This document shows positions 9,889 through 18,033 of a stretch of 64,000 nt of DNA, piece by piece. Position numbers and translations under genes: made by a program. Source of the DNA: Stenotrophomonas sp. ATCM1_4 (GTDB taxonomy: Bacteria; Pseudomonadota; Gammaproteobacteria; Xanthomonadales; Xanthomonadaceae); assembly GCF_004348115.1 (NCBI RefSeq), contig NZ_QPFB01000001.1:473978-537977 (forward strand), written 5' to 3'. The first letter of the stretch is position 1; every line of letters begins with the position of its first letter. The notes under the pieces are model-generated. The model saw only the letters and a program-made list of their open reading frames with translations, did no database searches and had not been told where the DNA came from.

Positions 9889-10599
9889 ATGCACCGCCTC
9901 CTGGTGGTAGACGACGACAGCGACATCCGCAGCCTGCTGGCCGAACAGCTGGGACGGGCCGGTTACACCGTGAGCACGGCCGGCGATGGCGGCCAGATGC
10001 GCCAGGTGCTGGCGCGCGAGCACATCGACCTGATCGTGCTCGACCTGAACCTGCCGCGCGAGGACGGGCTGGCGTTGTGCCGCGAGATCCGCGCGCGTTC
10101 GGCCACGCCGGTGATCATGCTGACCGCGCGCAGCGAGCCGATCGACCGCGTGCTGGGCCTGGAGATGGGGGCCGACGATTACCTGGCCAAACCGTTCGAG
10201 CCGCGTGAGCTGCTGGCGCGCATCCGCAACGTGCTGCGGCGGACCGAGGCGCTGCCGGCCAACCTGGAGCCGCTGGCGATGCGCCGGGCGGGCTTTTCCG
10301 GCTGGGTGTTCGACCTGGAGCATCGCCACCTGGTCGACCCGGCCGGGCGCGTGGTGATGCTGTCCGGCGCCGAATTCCGGTTGCTGCGGGTGTTCGTCGC
10401 GCATGCCAACAAGGTGCTCTCGCGCGAGCAGCTGGTGGCCTTGAGCACCGGCCGCAACTACGAGTCGCAGGACCGCGCGATCGACCTGCAGGTCAGTCGC
10501 CTGCGCCAGAAGCTGGGCGATGCCGGCGGCAGCGATGGCCTGGTCAAGACGGTGCGCAACGAGGGTTACGTGTTCGCCAGCGCGGTGACGCTGGAATGA
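9889..10599 (+). CDS. OmpR-family DNA-binding response regulator
   Basis: This is the response regulator paired with the downstream sensor kinase. The 236-residue product has a receiver domain (phospho-acceptor Asp52 in VLDLNLP, acidic pocket DDD at 8-10, Lys in AKPFEP near 102). A winged-helix Trans_reg_C domain (about 135-232) ends VRNEGYVFA. The start at 9889 was chosen over two upstream in-frame ATGs because GGAAG lies 8 nt before it and the receiver domain begins immediately. It is divergent from macABC and the intergenic repeats suggest it regulates that operon and itself. The stop overlaps the kinase start (ATGA). Confidence 0.93.
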   Translation: MHRLLVVDDDSDIRSLLAEQLGRAGYTVSTAGDGGQMRQVLAREHIDLIVLDLNLPREDGLALCREIRARSATPVIMLTARSEPIDRVLGLEMGADDYLAKPFEPRELLARIRNVLRRTEALPANLEPLAMRRAGFSGWVFDLEHRHLVDPAGRVVMLSGAEFRLLRVFVAHANKVLSREQLVALSTGRNYESQDRAIDLQVSRLRQKLGDAGGSDGLVKTVRNEGYVFASAVTLE

Positions 10600-12014
10600 A
10601 GCGCCTGCGCCGGTTCCTGTCCTCGATGACGGGACGCCTGTTCGTGATCCTGCTGGTCGGCATGATGGTCGCGGCGATCGGCGCCACGCTGCTGGCCGAG
10701 TCCCGCCGCCAGCAGGAGTTCGAACGGCAGAACCTGGCGCGCATCGCCGACCGCCTGCAGGGCTTCGTCAACCTGCTCGATGGCAACCCGGAGCTGCGCG
10801 CCCGCCTGCTGGCGGTGGGCGGGCCGAGCGTGCGGGTGGTCAAGGACACGTTCCGTACCGGCGCGCCGGACACGGCGCTGATGGAGACCCTGGCGCAGCG
10901 CGGTGGCGTGGTGGCCGGTGCGCAGGTGCGGGCCACCAGCTTCCGCGCCTGCATGGTGCCGCTGCCGCAGTTCATGCGTCCACCGGCCCCGCCGCCGGGG
11001 CGCCGGGAAGGCGAGCGCCGTCGCCATGTGCATGACCCGGCGTTCACGCCGCCGCGCTGCCGCCTGGTCGAACTGAAGCTGAGCGACGGCACCCCGGTGC
11101 GGCTGGCGCTGGAATACCCGGCCATCGCGCGCAGCCCCGCGGCGGCGTTCGATCCGTGGTTCCTGTCGTTGCTGGGGCTGGCCATCGCGGTGCTGGCCTA
11201 CGTGGTCGCGCGCATGGCCAGTACCCCGCTGGAACGCTTGGCCGCGCACGCCGCCGGACTGGGGCAGGACCTGCAACGCGATCCGTTGCCGGTGAGCGGG
11301 CCACTGGAAGTGCGGCGTGCCGCCGAAGCCTTCAATGCCATGCAGAAGCGGTTGCAGCGCCACCTCGGCGAACGCACGCAGATGCTGGCGGCGATCACGC
11401 ACGACCTGCAGACACCGGTGACCCGGTTGCGGTTGCGCCTGGAGAACGTCGCCGACGAACAACTGCGTGAGCGCCTGATCGGTGACCTGGCCGCGATGCA
11501 GGCGCTGATCCGCGAGGGCCTGGAGCTGGCACGCAGCGCCGAAAGCGCCGAGCAGCGTGCCGCGCTGGACCTGGATTCGTTGCTGGAGAGCGTGGTCGAG
11601 GATGCCGCCGAGGCTGGGCATGACGCCACGCTGGAGCAGAACTGCGGTGCCGTGCTGATGCTGCGCCCGCTGGCCATGCGCCGGCTGTTCTCCAACCTGG
11701 TCGACAACGCGGTCAAGTACGGGCGTGGCGTGCAGGTGCATGCGAGCCGGCAGGGCGATGCGGTGCAGGTGGTGATCCGTGACCATGGGCCCGGCCTGGC
11801 CAGCGACGAGCTGGAGGCGGTGTTCACGCCATTCCTGCGCCTGGAGACCTCGCGTTCGCGCGAGACCGGCGGTGCCGGGCTGGGCCTGACCATCGCCCGC
11901 GCGCTGGCCGAGAAGGACGGTGCCACGCTGGTGCTGCGCAACCACCCTGACGGCGGCCTGGAGGCGGTGGTGCGGTGGGAGCAGCCGCAGTGGGAGACTG
12001 GTCAGCGCGGTTGA
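10596..12014 (+). CDS. Membrane sensor histidine kinase
   Basis: This is the sensor kinase of the two-component pair next to macABC. The 472-residue protein has TM1 (about 13-33), a periplasmic loop of roughly 150 residues rich in Pro, Arg and His (HDPAFTPPRC), TM2 (about 187-207), a HAMP linker, HisKA with ITHDLQTPVTRLR (His269) and an HATPase_c domain (N-box LFSNLVDNAVKYG, G1 DHGPGL, G2 GGAGLGLTIA). All catalytic motifs are present. The signal is unknown. The loop contains several His and Cys residues, so a metal or cationic-peptide signal is possible but unproven. Confidence 0.93.
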   Translation: MKRLRRFLSSMTGRLFVILLVGMMVAAIGATLLAESRRQQEFERQNLARIADRLQGFVNLLDGNPELRARLLAVGGPSVRVVKDTFRTGAPDTALMETLAQRGGVVAGAQVRATSFRACMVPLPQFMRPPAPPPGRREGERRRHVHDPAFTPPRCRLVELKLSDGTPVRLALEYPAIARSPAAAFDPWFLSLLGLAIAVLAYVVARMASTPLERLAAHAAGLGQDLQRDPLPVSGPLEVRRAAEAFNAMQKRLQRHLGERTQMLAAITHDLQTPVTRLRLRLENVADEQLRERLIGDLAAMQALIREGLELARSAESAEQRAALDLDSLLESVVEDAAEAGHDATLEQNCGAVLMLRPLAMRRLFSNLVDNAVKYGRGVQVHASRQGDAVQVVIRDHGPGLASDELEAVFTPFLRLETSRSRETGGAGLGLTIARALAEKDGATLVLRNHPDGGLEAVVRWEQPQWETGQRG

Positions 12015-12111
12015 GCGGGGAGGGCATCCGCAGCGCCGGGCTGTGAAGGAGGTCGCCTGGCGGGGCCGGTGTCTTTGCTAGTATCGCCGCACTATCCGGG
12101 GATGCAGATCG

Positions 12112-12999
12112 ATGGCAAGGGATACGGTTCTGGCAGGTACGCCGGGGGCGGTTGACAGGTGTGGCAAGCGCACGCGCAGACAGCGCCGGAAGGCCGTGTT
12201 GGCGGCGTCGGCCTTGCTGGCGTTGCCGCTGTTGGCGCAGGCGGCTGGCGCGCCGCCGGCACCGCCGTTGGCGGTGGCCACGGTACCGGTGCTGGCCGGC
12301 GTCGGCGCGCTGCTGATGGCGGCACTGCTGTGGTGCGGTTACCGGCTTGGCCAGCAGCGCATGCAACTGGCCAGGTTGATGCAGGATGCCGAACGGCAGG
12401 CCCGCGACGGGCGCCAGGCCGCCGAGCGGCTGGCTGCGGCCGAGCAGGCCGTGGCTGAGCTGGAGCTGCAGATGCAGCAGCAGGCCGAGTCGTTCGCGCG
12501 GCTGGCGCACGAGGACGACCTCAGCGGCCTGCCCAACCGGCGTGCCTTCGATGATGCGCTGTCGCGGCAGATGGCCGCCTCGCGCCGCAGCGAACGACCG
12601 TTGTGCCTGGTGGTGCTGAGCATCGACCACCTCAAGCAGATCAACGCGGCCTGGTCGCGTGCCGTCGGTGACCTGGTGCTGTGCGAGGTGGGCGAACTGC
12701 TGCGGCGCAGCCTGCGTGCCTCGGACATGCCGGCGCGGCTGGGCAACAAGGAGTTCGCGATCCTGCTGGGCGACACCACCCTGGCCGATGCCGAGATGGT
12801 CTGCCAGCGCCTGCAGCGCCTGTTTGGCCAGTACGGCGAATGGGGTGGCCGCGGTGAAGGCGAGATTGCCGTGACCTTCAGTGCCGGTGCGGTGCAGATG
12901 GGCGATGCCGACCAGGCCCCGGTGCTGTTCTACCAGCGTGCCAAGAACGCCTTGGCGCAGGCCAAGCAGGACGGGCGCGCGCGTACCTGCGCGGTCTGA
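12112..12999 (+). CDS. Membrane-anchored GGDEF-domain protein with degenerate active site
   Basis: The 295-residue protein has a basic N-terminus and two hydrophobic segments (about 27-45 and 58-78), then a short coiled coil and a GGDEF-type domain from about residue 135. The entry motif DDLSGLPNRRAFDDAL and VLSIDHLKQIN are kept. The signature loop, however, reads LGNKEFAIL instead of GGDEF, so the catalytic Gly-Gly-Asp is lost. Diguanylate cyclase activity is therefore unlikely, and the protein may be a receptor or partner. The preceding kinase gene is 97 bp away and cotranscription is uncertain. Confidence 0.85.
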   Translation: MARDTVLAGTPGAVDRCGKRTRRQRRKAVLAASALLALPLLAQAAGAPPAPPLAVATVPVLAGVGALLMAALLWCGYRLGQQRMQLARLMQDAERQARDGRQAAERLAAAEQAVAELELQMQQQAESFARLAHEDDLSGLPNRRAFDDALSRQMAASRRSERPLCLVVLSIDHLKQINAAWSRAVGDLVLCEVGELLRRSLRASDMPARLGNKEFAILLGDTTLADAEMVCQRLQRLFGQYGEWGGRGEGEIAVTFSAGAVQMGDADQAPVLFYQRAKNALAQAKQDGRARTCAV

Positions 13000-13020
13000 G
13001 CCACGATAGCGGCGGGCCGC

Positions 13021-13665
13021 TCAGCGGCCCAGCGGGGTGGGCCAGGCGTTGACGATCTTGCAGAACAGCCGTGCGGTTTGTTCGGTGTCGTAGACCGCGC
13101 TGTGCGCCTCGTTGGCATCCCATTCGAAGCCGGCTGCCTGCACCGCGCGGGCCAGCACGGTCTGGCCGTAGGCCATGCCGGCCAGGGTCACCGTGTCGAA
13201 CACGCTGAAGGGATGGAACGGATTGCGCTTGTGGCCGCTGCGGGCCACGGTGGCGTTGATGAATCCCAGGTCGAAATGGGCGTTGTGACCGACCAGGATC
13301 GCGCGCTGGCAGTTGTACTTCTTCATGGCAGCGCGCACCGGGGCGAACACATGCTCCAGCGCGTCGCGTTCGGGCTTGGCCAGGCGGAACGGGTGATCCA
13401 GCACGATGCCGGTGATTTCCAGTGACTTGGGGTCGATTTCGGTGCCTTCGGCCGGGATGACGTGGGCGCTGGCAGTCTGCCCGGGATACAGCAGGCCGTT
13501 CTCATCCATCTCCACCGGCACCGCGGCGATCTCCAGCAGTGCATGCCGGTTGCAGTCAAAGCCACCGGTCTCCACGTCCACGACCACCGGCAGGAAGCCA
13601 CGGAAGCGTTGCGCCATGGGCGTGAAAACGGGGCGCGGGACGGGCGATTCAACGTGTTCGTTCAT
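13021..13665 (-). CDS. rnt: Ribonuclease T
   Basis: This DEDDh 3'-5' exonuclease trims tRNA (CCA turnover) and the 3' ends of small stable RNAs. The 214-residue protein carries Exo [10 protein letters not shown], Exo [12 protein letters not shown] and Exo [14 protein letters not shown], so all four acidic residues and the catalytic His are present. Length and the basic RNA-binding segments match RNase T of gammaproteobacteria. It is convergent with the GGDEF gene, and a short GGGCCGC/GCGGCCC stem spans the stop codon at 13014-13030. Confidence 0.95.
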   Translation of the reverse strand: MNEHVESPVPRPVFTPMAQRFRGFLPVVVDVETGGFDCNRHALLEIAAVPVEMDENGLLYPGQTASAHVIPAEGTEIDPKSLEITGIVLDHPFRLAKPERDALEHVFAPVRAAMKKYNCQRAILVGHNAHFDLGFINATVARSGHKRNPFHPFSVFDTVTLAGMAYGQTVLARAVQAAGFEWDANEAHSAVYDTEQTARLFCKIVNAWPTPLGR

Positions 13666-13714
13666 CGCAATAGGGTAGCAGAGCGCGTAAGAACGGCCGG
13701 TGATAGGCGGGTTT

Positions 13715-13730
13715 CGCGCCTGCAGGCGCG
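13715..13730. terminator. Perfect 16-bp palindrome after bufC-like gene
   Basis: CGCGCCTGCAGGCGCG lies immediately after the stop codon of the DUF2063 gene and before rnt. It can form a stem and may help end the RiPP operon transcript, but no T-run follows on the minus strand. Confidence 0.35.
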
Positions 13731-13731
13731 C

Positions 13732-14478
13732 CTACCGGGCGGTGCCCAGGATGCAGGCGCGCTCGCGCAGCTGCTGCAGCATCGCGGTGCCATTGGCGAG
13801 GAAGGCGGGGTCGGCGACGACGCCGGCTTCCTCGGCCAGCGCCTGCAGATGCGCGCGGCCGCTGTGTCCGGGGAACTGCTCCAGCCGCTCCAGCAGGCGG
13901 AACAGCAGCGGCGAGACGGTGGAGAACGCCACGCTGCCATCGACGCTGCGTCGCGCCAGCAGCAGGGTCGGCTCGGCCGGGGCCTGCGTCGGTTGCCACG
14001 CTGGGCCAATGCGATGCACCGGCCATTGGTAGGCCAGGGCCCGGCACCAGGGGGAGCACAACGGCGCGGCGTCCAGCAGGTCGCCCTGCGGGTCGTGGGC
14101 GGGCAGGGCGTCGTCGCTGACCTGCAGGGCCAGTTCGATCCACTCGTAGTGGGCAAGTTCCAGCAGCCAGGGGTAGCGCGGGTCCGCTGGCCGCTGGTCG
14201 AGGAAGAGGATGAACTCCTGCGCGATCTCGGTGAACAACGGCGTGTGGGCGCGATGGTCGCGGCAGAAGGCGCGGACCAGCGACAACCACTCGGCATCGT
14301 CCAGGGTGCGGCGGATGACCGGGAAGTTGGCCGCCAGCAACGATTGCAGGTTGTTGAAATACAGCTCGCGATACACCTGCATGCGGCGCCGGGCGATGGC
14401 ATCGGGCGCCGGCTGCCGTTCCGGGTCGCGCAGGTGGGCGGCGAAGCGCTGCTGCAGTTGCGCCAGGGTTTCAGCCAT
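13732..14478 (-). CDS. DUF2063 (BufC/HvfC-type) RiPP maturation partner
   Basis: This 248-residue protein (start [16 protein letters not shown]) matches the DUF2063 family. In characterised systems (HvfC, BufC, the MbnC-like role) this family binds the precursor peptide and presents it to the DUF692 oxidase. The N-terminal helical domain has the family motif [13 protein letters not shown] and the sequence [10 protein letters not shown]. The C-terminal domain (about 130-245) is a winged-helix-like region. The gene overlaps the DUF692 gene by 8 nt, consistent with a protein complex made in fixed ratio. The function is inferred from the family and the gene order bufA-bufB-bufC. Confidence 0.88.
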   Translation of the reverse strand: MAETLAQLQQRFAAHLRDPERQPAPDAIARRRMQVYRELYFNNLQSLLAANFPVIRRTLDDAEWLSLVRAFCRDHRAHTPLFTEIAQEFILFLDQRPADPRYPWLLELAHYEWIELALQVSDDALPAHDPQGDLLDAAPLCSPWCRALAYQWPVHRIGPAWQPTQAPAEPTLLLARRSVDGSVAFSTVSPLLFRLLERLEQFPGHSGRAHLQALAEEAGVVADPAFLANGTAMLQQLRERACILGTAR

Positions 14479-15343
14479 GCGCGTGCTCCGTCGCGGCGGC
14501 CTGCTGCAACCGGCGGATGACCTGCAGCTCGTCGAGCAGCTCGGGCAGGGGCGGGAAATTGAAATCACGCTCCAGCAGCGTCGGGCGGACCCCGTGCAGG
14601 GCATGGCTGGCCGCCAGCAACTGCCAGACATCGTGCTTGACCGGCATGCCGTGGGTGTCGATCTTCAGGTCGTCGGCTTCGTCATGGTGGCCGGCAACGT
14701 GATAGCTGGCGATACGTGCCGACGGCAGGCGGGCGAGGAAGGCGTGCGCGTCGTAGCCATGGTTGATGGCGTTGACGTAGACGTTGTTGACGTCCAGCAG
14801 CAGGTCGCAGTCGGCCTCCTCCAGCACAGCGTTGATGAAGCCGGCTTCGTCCATGTCGGCGGCCGGCACGGCGTAGTAGGAGGCGTTCTCCACCGCGATG
14901 CGGCGGCCCAGGATGTCCTGCGCCTGGCGGATGCGGGCCGCCACGTGGCGCACGGCCTCGCCGGTGAACGGCAGTGGCAGCAGCTCGTACAGGTGGCCGT
15001 CGTCGCTGCACCAGCTCAGGTGTTCGCTGTACAGCGCGACCTGATGCTGGTCGAGGAAGCGACGGGTGCGCTGCAGGAATGCCACGTCCAGCGGGCTTGG
15101 GCCGCCGAGCGACAGGGACAGCCCATGGCAGGTCAGGGGGTGACGCCGCGACAGCTCGGCCAGTGCCTCGCCCAGCCGGCCGCCGACGCCCACCCAGTTG
15201 TCCGGGGCGCATTCGAGGAAATCGAACGCGCCTGCCGGCGCGGCGGCCAGTGCATCCAGCAGTGACCGCCGCAGGCCCAGTCCTGCGCTGGCCGCTGCCG
15301 GCGCGCGCAGGTTGCCGGGGAGGCGGTCAGTGGTTGCCGCCAC
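14471..15343 (-). CDS. DUF692 multinuclear iron oxidase (MNIO), BufB/HvfB-type RiPP enzyme
   Basis: This family uses a di- or tri-iron centre and oxygen to convert precursor Cys residues into copper-binding heterocycles. The 290-residue TIM-barrel protein retains the family's metal-site motifs: [10 protein letters not shown] (His73), YSEHLSW (His108), VENASYY (Glu152), [13 protein letters not shown] (Asp184, His195), YHVAGHH (His215, His219), DTHGMPV (Asp229, His231) and LLERDFN (Glu259). No ATG precedes the conserved AGLGLRR. The GTG at 15343 was chosen because GAGGG lies five bases upstream. That start lies inside the end of the precursor gene (17-nt overlap), implying tight translational coupling. 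Confidence 0.92.
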   Translation of the reverse strand: MAATTDRLPGNLRAPAAASAGLGLRRSLLDALAAAPAGAFDFLECAPDNWVGVGGRLGEALAELSRRHPLTCHGLSLSLGGPSPLDVAFLQRTRRFLDQHQVALYSEHLSWCSDDGHLYELLPLPFTGEAVRHVAARIRQAQDILGRRIAVENASYYAVPAADMDEAGFINAVLEEADCDLLLDVNNVYVNAINHGYDAHAFLARLPSARIASYHVAGHHDEADDLKIDTHGMPVKHDVWQLLAASHALHGVRPTLLERDFNFPPLPELLDELQVIRRLQQAAATEHAHG

Positions 15344-15722
15344 ACTTGCCCTCGCCACACTTGCCTTCGGCGTGGGTCTTGGCGCTGTCGGCGGCCTTGT
15401 CGTCACCGGCCTTGGCCGGTGCGGGGGCAGCGGCCGGTGCCGGGGCAGCGGCCGGTGCCGGGGCGGCGGTCGCTGCGGCGCCGGCGTGGCTGCCGCCACA
15501 CTTGCCTTCGCCGCACTTGCCCTCGGCATGCTTGGCCGGTGCGTCGGTGGTGCCGGTCGGCGGCGGCGTGGCCGGCTTCTGTTCGGCCGGCGGCGTCTGG
15601 CCGGTGGCGGCCAGTGCGTAGCCCTGGGCCAGGTCGGTCATGGCGAAGGCCGGGGCGGCACTGCCCCCGAGCAACGCGACACCCAGGGCGAGGGAAGCAG
15701 GCTTGCGGAGATCGATGGCCAT
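15327..15722 (-). CDS. Bufferin/HvfA-like RiPP precursor with duplicated EGKCG modules
   Basis: This 131-residue secreted precursor is probably modified by the adjacent MNIO enzyme into a copper-binding product. It has a signal peptide (hydrophobic [10 protein letters not shown], cleavage after APAFA at about residue 27) and the family sequence [12 protein letters not shown] Pro-rich linker follows. Then there are two [13 protein letters not shown] modules, with Cys70/75 and Cys122/127, separated by an Ala-Pro repeat spacer (about residues 82-105). These four are the only cysteines. The ATG at 15722 has GGAG nine bases upstream. Copper binding and heterocycle formation are inferred from HvfA and bufferins. 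Confidence 0.9.
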   Translation of the reverse strand: MAIDLRKPASLALGVALLGGSAAPAFAMTDLAQGYALAATGQTPPAEQKPATPPPTGTTDAPAKHAEGKCGEGKCGGSHAGAAATAAPAPAAAPAPAAAPAPAKAGDDKAADSAKTHAEGKCGEGKCGGNH

Positions 15723-15806
15723 GCGGTGGTGCTCCAGTGTCAGAGGTGTGCGGGGGAGGCTGGAGCTTAGCAAGCGCGGTGGCGTGCGTGCGGGTAGCGG
15801 ATGTGT

Positions 15807-15831
15807 CGACAGGCCCGGTTCGGGCCTGTCG
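15807..15831. terminator. Hairpin between RcnB-like and RiPP precursor genes
   Basis: CGACAGGCCCG and CGGGCCTGTCG form a perfect 11-bp stem with a 3-nt loop in the 130-bp gap. It follows the RcnB-like stop codon on the minus strand but lacks a T-run. It may reduce, not abolish, read-through into the RiPP genes. Confidence 0.45.
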
Positions 15832-15852
15832 GGGTTGCGGTACGGGCGGTGT

Positions 15853-16209
15853 TCAGCGACCGCTGGCGATGTCCACGACCAGGCCGCTGGCGATGGCGAT
15901 CAACACGTAGCGATTGTCGATCCGGCGCCACTCATTGCCCCTTCCGGGCTTGCGCAGGCCATGGTGAGCGTAGTCGGCCACGCGTGTTCCACGATGGTGC
16001 CGGGACAGCCGCTCGCCCTTGCGGGGGGCGTGATGGGCCGACTGCGGGGCGGCATGGCGGGCGCCATTGGACGACGCGGGAGCCGGGTGCTGCTGCGCAT
16101 GCGACGGTGCCGGCGGGTCGTGGCGGTCGCGGTCCTGCGTGGGGCCGGCGAAGGCACTGGCCGAGGCCAGCAGGGACAGGGACAGGGCGGTGGCGAAGAT
16201 GCGCTTCAT
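15853..16209 (-). CDS. RcnB-family periplasmic protein, His-rich
   Basis: RcnB-family proteins are small periplasmic proteins linked to nickel/cobalt homeostasis in E. coli. The 118-residue product has a signal peptide (MKRIFATALSLSLLASASAFA) and a His/Pro/Arg-rich middle (about 25-75). The C-terminus carries the family signature GLRKPGRGNEWRRID followed by NRYVLIAIASG. AGGAAA lies before the ATG at 16209. It is on the same strand and just upstream of the RiPP precursor, so both may serve metal handling. Its promoter region carries the TGTAWCGG direct repeat shared with the mac locus. Metal specificity is unknown. Confidence 0.8.
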   Translation of the reverse strand: MKRIFATALSLSLLASASAFAGPTQDRDRHDPPAPSHAQQHPAPASSNGARHAAPQSAHHAPRKGERLSRHHRGTRVADYAHHGLRKPGRGNEWRRIDNRYVLIAIASGLVVDIASGR

Positions 16210-16301
16210 GGTGGTTTCCTGGGGGACGCGGCGGGGATGCCGCGTGCAGCACCACGCTAGGAAAAAATCCATGAACGCGTAACTAAATTCCCCGCCGCCG
16301 C

Positions 16302-16329
16302 GGTATCGCTTTGTATCGGCATGTAACGG
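16302..16329. promoter_or_regulatory. TGTAWCGG direct repeats upstream of RcnB-like gene
   Basis: GGTATCGC (16302), TGTATCGG (16312) and TGTAACGG (16322) are spaced exactly 10 bp apart. They lie about 95-120 bp upstream of the RcnB-like start. Fourteen bases (TGTATCGGCATGTA) are identical to the minus-strand element at 9826-9813 in the mac promoter. This suggests the same OmpR-type regulator binds both places. Confidence 0.55.
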
Positions 16330-16358
16330 CCCGCCGGGACGAGGATCCGGCGGGCCGT
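16326..16358 (-). terminator. Hairpin after phoU
   Basis: ACGGCCCGCCGG and CCGGCGGGCCGT form a perfect 12-bp stem with a 9-nt loop just after the phoU stop codon. It overlaps the last TGTAACGG half-site. No T-run follows on the minus strand, so it is a weak terminator candidate. Confidence 0.5.
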
Positions 16359-16366
16359 TGCCAGGC

Positions 16367-17074
16367 TCAAGCGTGGTCGACCGTGCTGGTTTCGTCGCGC
16401 TTCTCGCGCGGCGGCAGCGGCTGTTCGCCGTGCACGAGGAACCAGACGTTCTCGGCGATGTTGGTGGCGTGGTCGCCGATGCGCTCCAGGTTCTTGGCCA
16501 TGAACAGCAGGTGCGTGCACGGGGTGATGTTGCGCGGGTCTTCCATCATGTAGGTCAGCAGTTCGCGGAACAGCGCGGTGTACTGCGCGTCCAGGCGGGC
16601 GTCTTCCTCGCGCAGCTTCAACGCCGCTTCGGCGTCGTTGTCGCGGTAGGCCACCAGCGCGGCGCGGACCTGCTGGGCGGCCAGGCGGCCCAGTGCGCGC
16701 ACGCCCTGGATCTGCGGCATCGGCGGCACCGACACCAGCGCGATCGAGCGCTTGGCCACGTTGGCGGCGTAGTCGCCGATGCGTTCGATGTCGGCCGGGA
16801 TGCGCAGGCCGGCCAGGATCTCGCGCAGGTCACGCGCCATCGGGCCGCGCAGCGCCAGGCGCATGACGTCATGGCTGATCTGCTGTTCGAGCTGGTCGAT
16901 GGCCTCGTCGTTGGCGACGATGCGCTGGGCGGCCTTCTCGTCGCGGCGTTCGATCACGTCCAGCGCCGCCTCCAGCTGCGCGACGGACATCTCGCCCATG
17001 CGCACGATCTCGGTTACCAGGCGCTGCTGTTCTTCGTCGTAGCTCTTCACGATGTGGTCGTTGGGGTTGTTCAT
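16367..17074 (-). CDS. phoU: Phosphate signalling regulator PhoU
   Basis: PhoU connects the PstSCAB transporter to the PhoR kinase and prevents Pho activation when phosphate is plentiful. The 235-residue protein starts MNNPNDHIVKSYDEE and forms two PhoU helical repeats with the metal-site motifs EQQISHDVMR and RIGDYAAN (first repeat) and ERIGDHATNIAE (second repeat). Upstream in-frame sequence is not PhoU-like, so the ATG at 17074 is used. It is the last gene of the pst operon, separated from pstB by 112 bp that contain a hairpin. Confidence 0.96.
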   Translation of the reverse strand: MNNPNDHIVKSYDEEQQRLVTEIVRMGEMSVAQLEAALDVIERRDEKAAQRIVANDEAIDQLEQQISHDVMRLALRGPMARDLREILAGLRIPADIERIGDYAANVAKRSIALVSVPPMPQIQGVRALGRLAAQQVRAALVAYRDNDAEAALKLREEDARLDAQYTALFRELLTYMMEDPRNITPCTHLLFMAKNLERIGDHATNIAENVWFLVHGEQPLPPREKRDETSTVDHA

Positions 17075-17140
17075 GGGCGTCAGCCGGAAAAGGGGAAACA
17101 GGAATGGGGAGGCGGGGCGTTGAAGTCCGGTGGGGCAGGG

Positions 17141-17163
17141 GGCGGGAGGACTGCGCTCCCGCC
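17141..17163. terminator. Intercistronic hairpin between pstB and phoU
   Basis: GGCGGGAG and CTCCCGCC form an 8-bp stem with a 7-nt loop in the spacer. It may set the relative level of phoU to the transporter genes, for example by mRNA 3' end protection. No T-run is present. Confidence 0.35.
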
Positions 17164-17186
17164 TGCCGGCTCCCCATTGCCCGGGC

Positions 17187-18029
17187 TCAGCCGAACCGAC
17201 CGGTGATGTAGTCTTCGGTCTGCTGCTTGGACGGGTTGGAGAAGATGACCTCGGTGCGGTCATGCTCGATCAGGTCACCCAGGTACATGAAGGCGGTGTA
17301 GTCGGACACGCGCGCGGCCTGTTGCATGTTGTGGGTGACGATGGCGATGGTGTAGTCGTTCTTCAGTTCCTCGACCAGCTGCTCGATGCGGCTGGTGGAG
17401 ATCGGGTCCAGCGCCGAGGTCGGTTCGTCGAGCAGCAGCACATCCGGGCGCAGGGCCACGGCGCGGGCGATGCACAGGCGCTGCTGCTGGCCGCCGGACA
17501 GTCCCAGCGCGCTCTGGTTGAGCTTGTCCTTCACCTCGTCCCACAGCGCGCCCTGGCGCAGCGCCTGCTCGACGCGCACGTTCATCTCGGCCTTGGACAG
17601 CTTCTCGTGGTGGCGGATGCCGTAGGCCACGTTCTCGAAGATGGTCATCGGGAACGGCACCGGCTTCTGGAACACCATGCCCACCTTGGAGCGCAGGCGG
17701 TTCATCGGGTACTTGGGCGAGAGGATGTTCTCGCCGTCCAGCAGCACTTCGCCGCGCGCTTCCAGCTTCGGGTACAGCGCGTAGATGCGGTTGAAGATGC
17801 GCAGCAGGGTGGACTTGCCGCACCCGGATGGGCCGATCAGCGCGGTCACGCGCTTTTCGGGGATCTCCAGGTTGATGCCCTTGAGCGCATGGAACTTGTC
17901 GTAGTAGAAGTCCAGGCCACGTGCGGCCAGCTTCACCGGCGCCGGTGCGTGCAGCTCCTGGTTGGAGGCAGGCACGTTGATGCGCTGCATGGGCACGGCG
18001 TTGTTGAGGTCGTTCATGGGAAGGTCCAT
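17187..18029 (-). CDS. pstB: Phosphate ABC transporter ATP-binding protein PstB
   Basis: This ATPase powers high-affinity phosphate import. The 280-residue protein has Walker [10 protein letters not shown], the PstB-typical [21 protein letters not shown]-loop region, signature [14 protein letters not shown] and Walker [13 protein letters not shown]. It starts 4 nt after the pstA stop. An in-frame second ATG 12 bases downstream (MNDLNNAV) could be the true start. Confidence 0.97.
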   Translation of the reverse strand: MDLPMNDLNNAVPMQRINVPASNQELHAPAPVKLAARGLDFYYDKFHALKGINLEIPEKRVTALIGPSGCGKSTLLRIFNRIYALYPKLEARGEVLLDGENILSPKYPMNRLRSKVGMVFQKPVPFPMTIFENVAYGIRHHEKLSKAEMNVRVEQALRQGALWDEVKDKLNQSALGLSGGQQQRLCIARAVALRPDVLLLDEPTSALDPISTSRIEQLVEELKNDYTIAIVTHNMQQAARVSDYTAFMYLGDLIEHDRTEVIFSNPSKQQTEDYITGRFG

Positions 18030-18033
18030 GGGA

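Noticed and set aside
15133..15621. Plus-strand frames across the RiPP genes (Gly/Ala-rich)
   Set aside because: They arise from the EGKCG and Ala-Pro repeats read on the opposite strand; the minus-strand genes have conserved family motifs.
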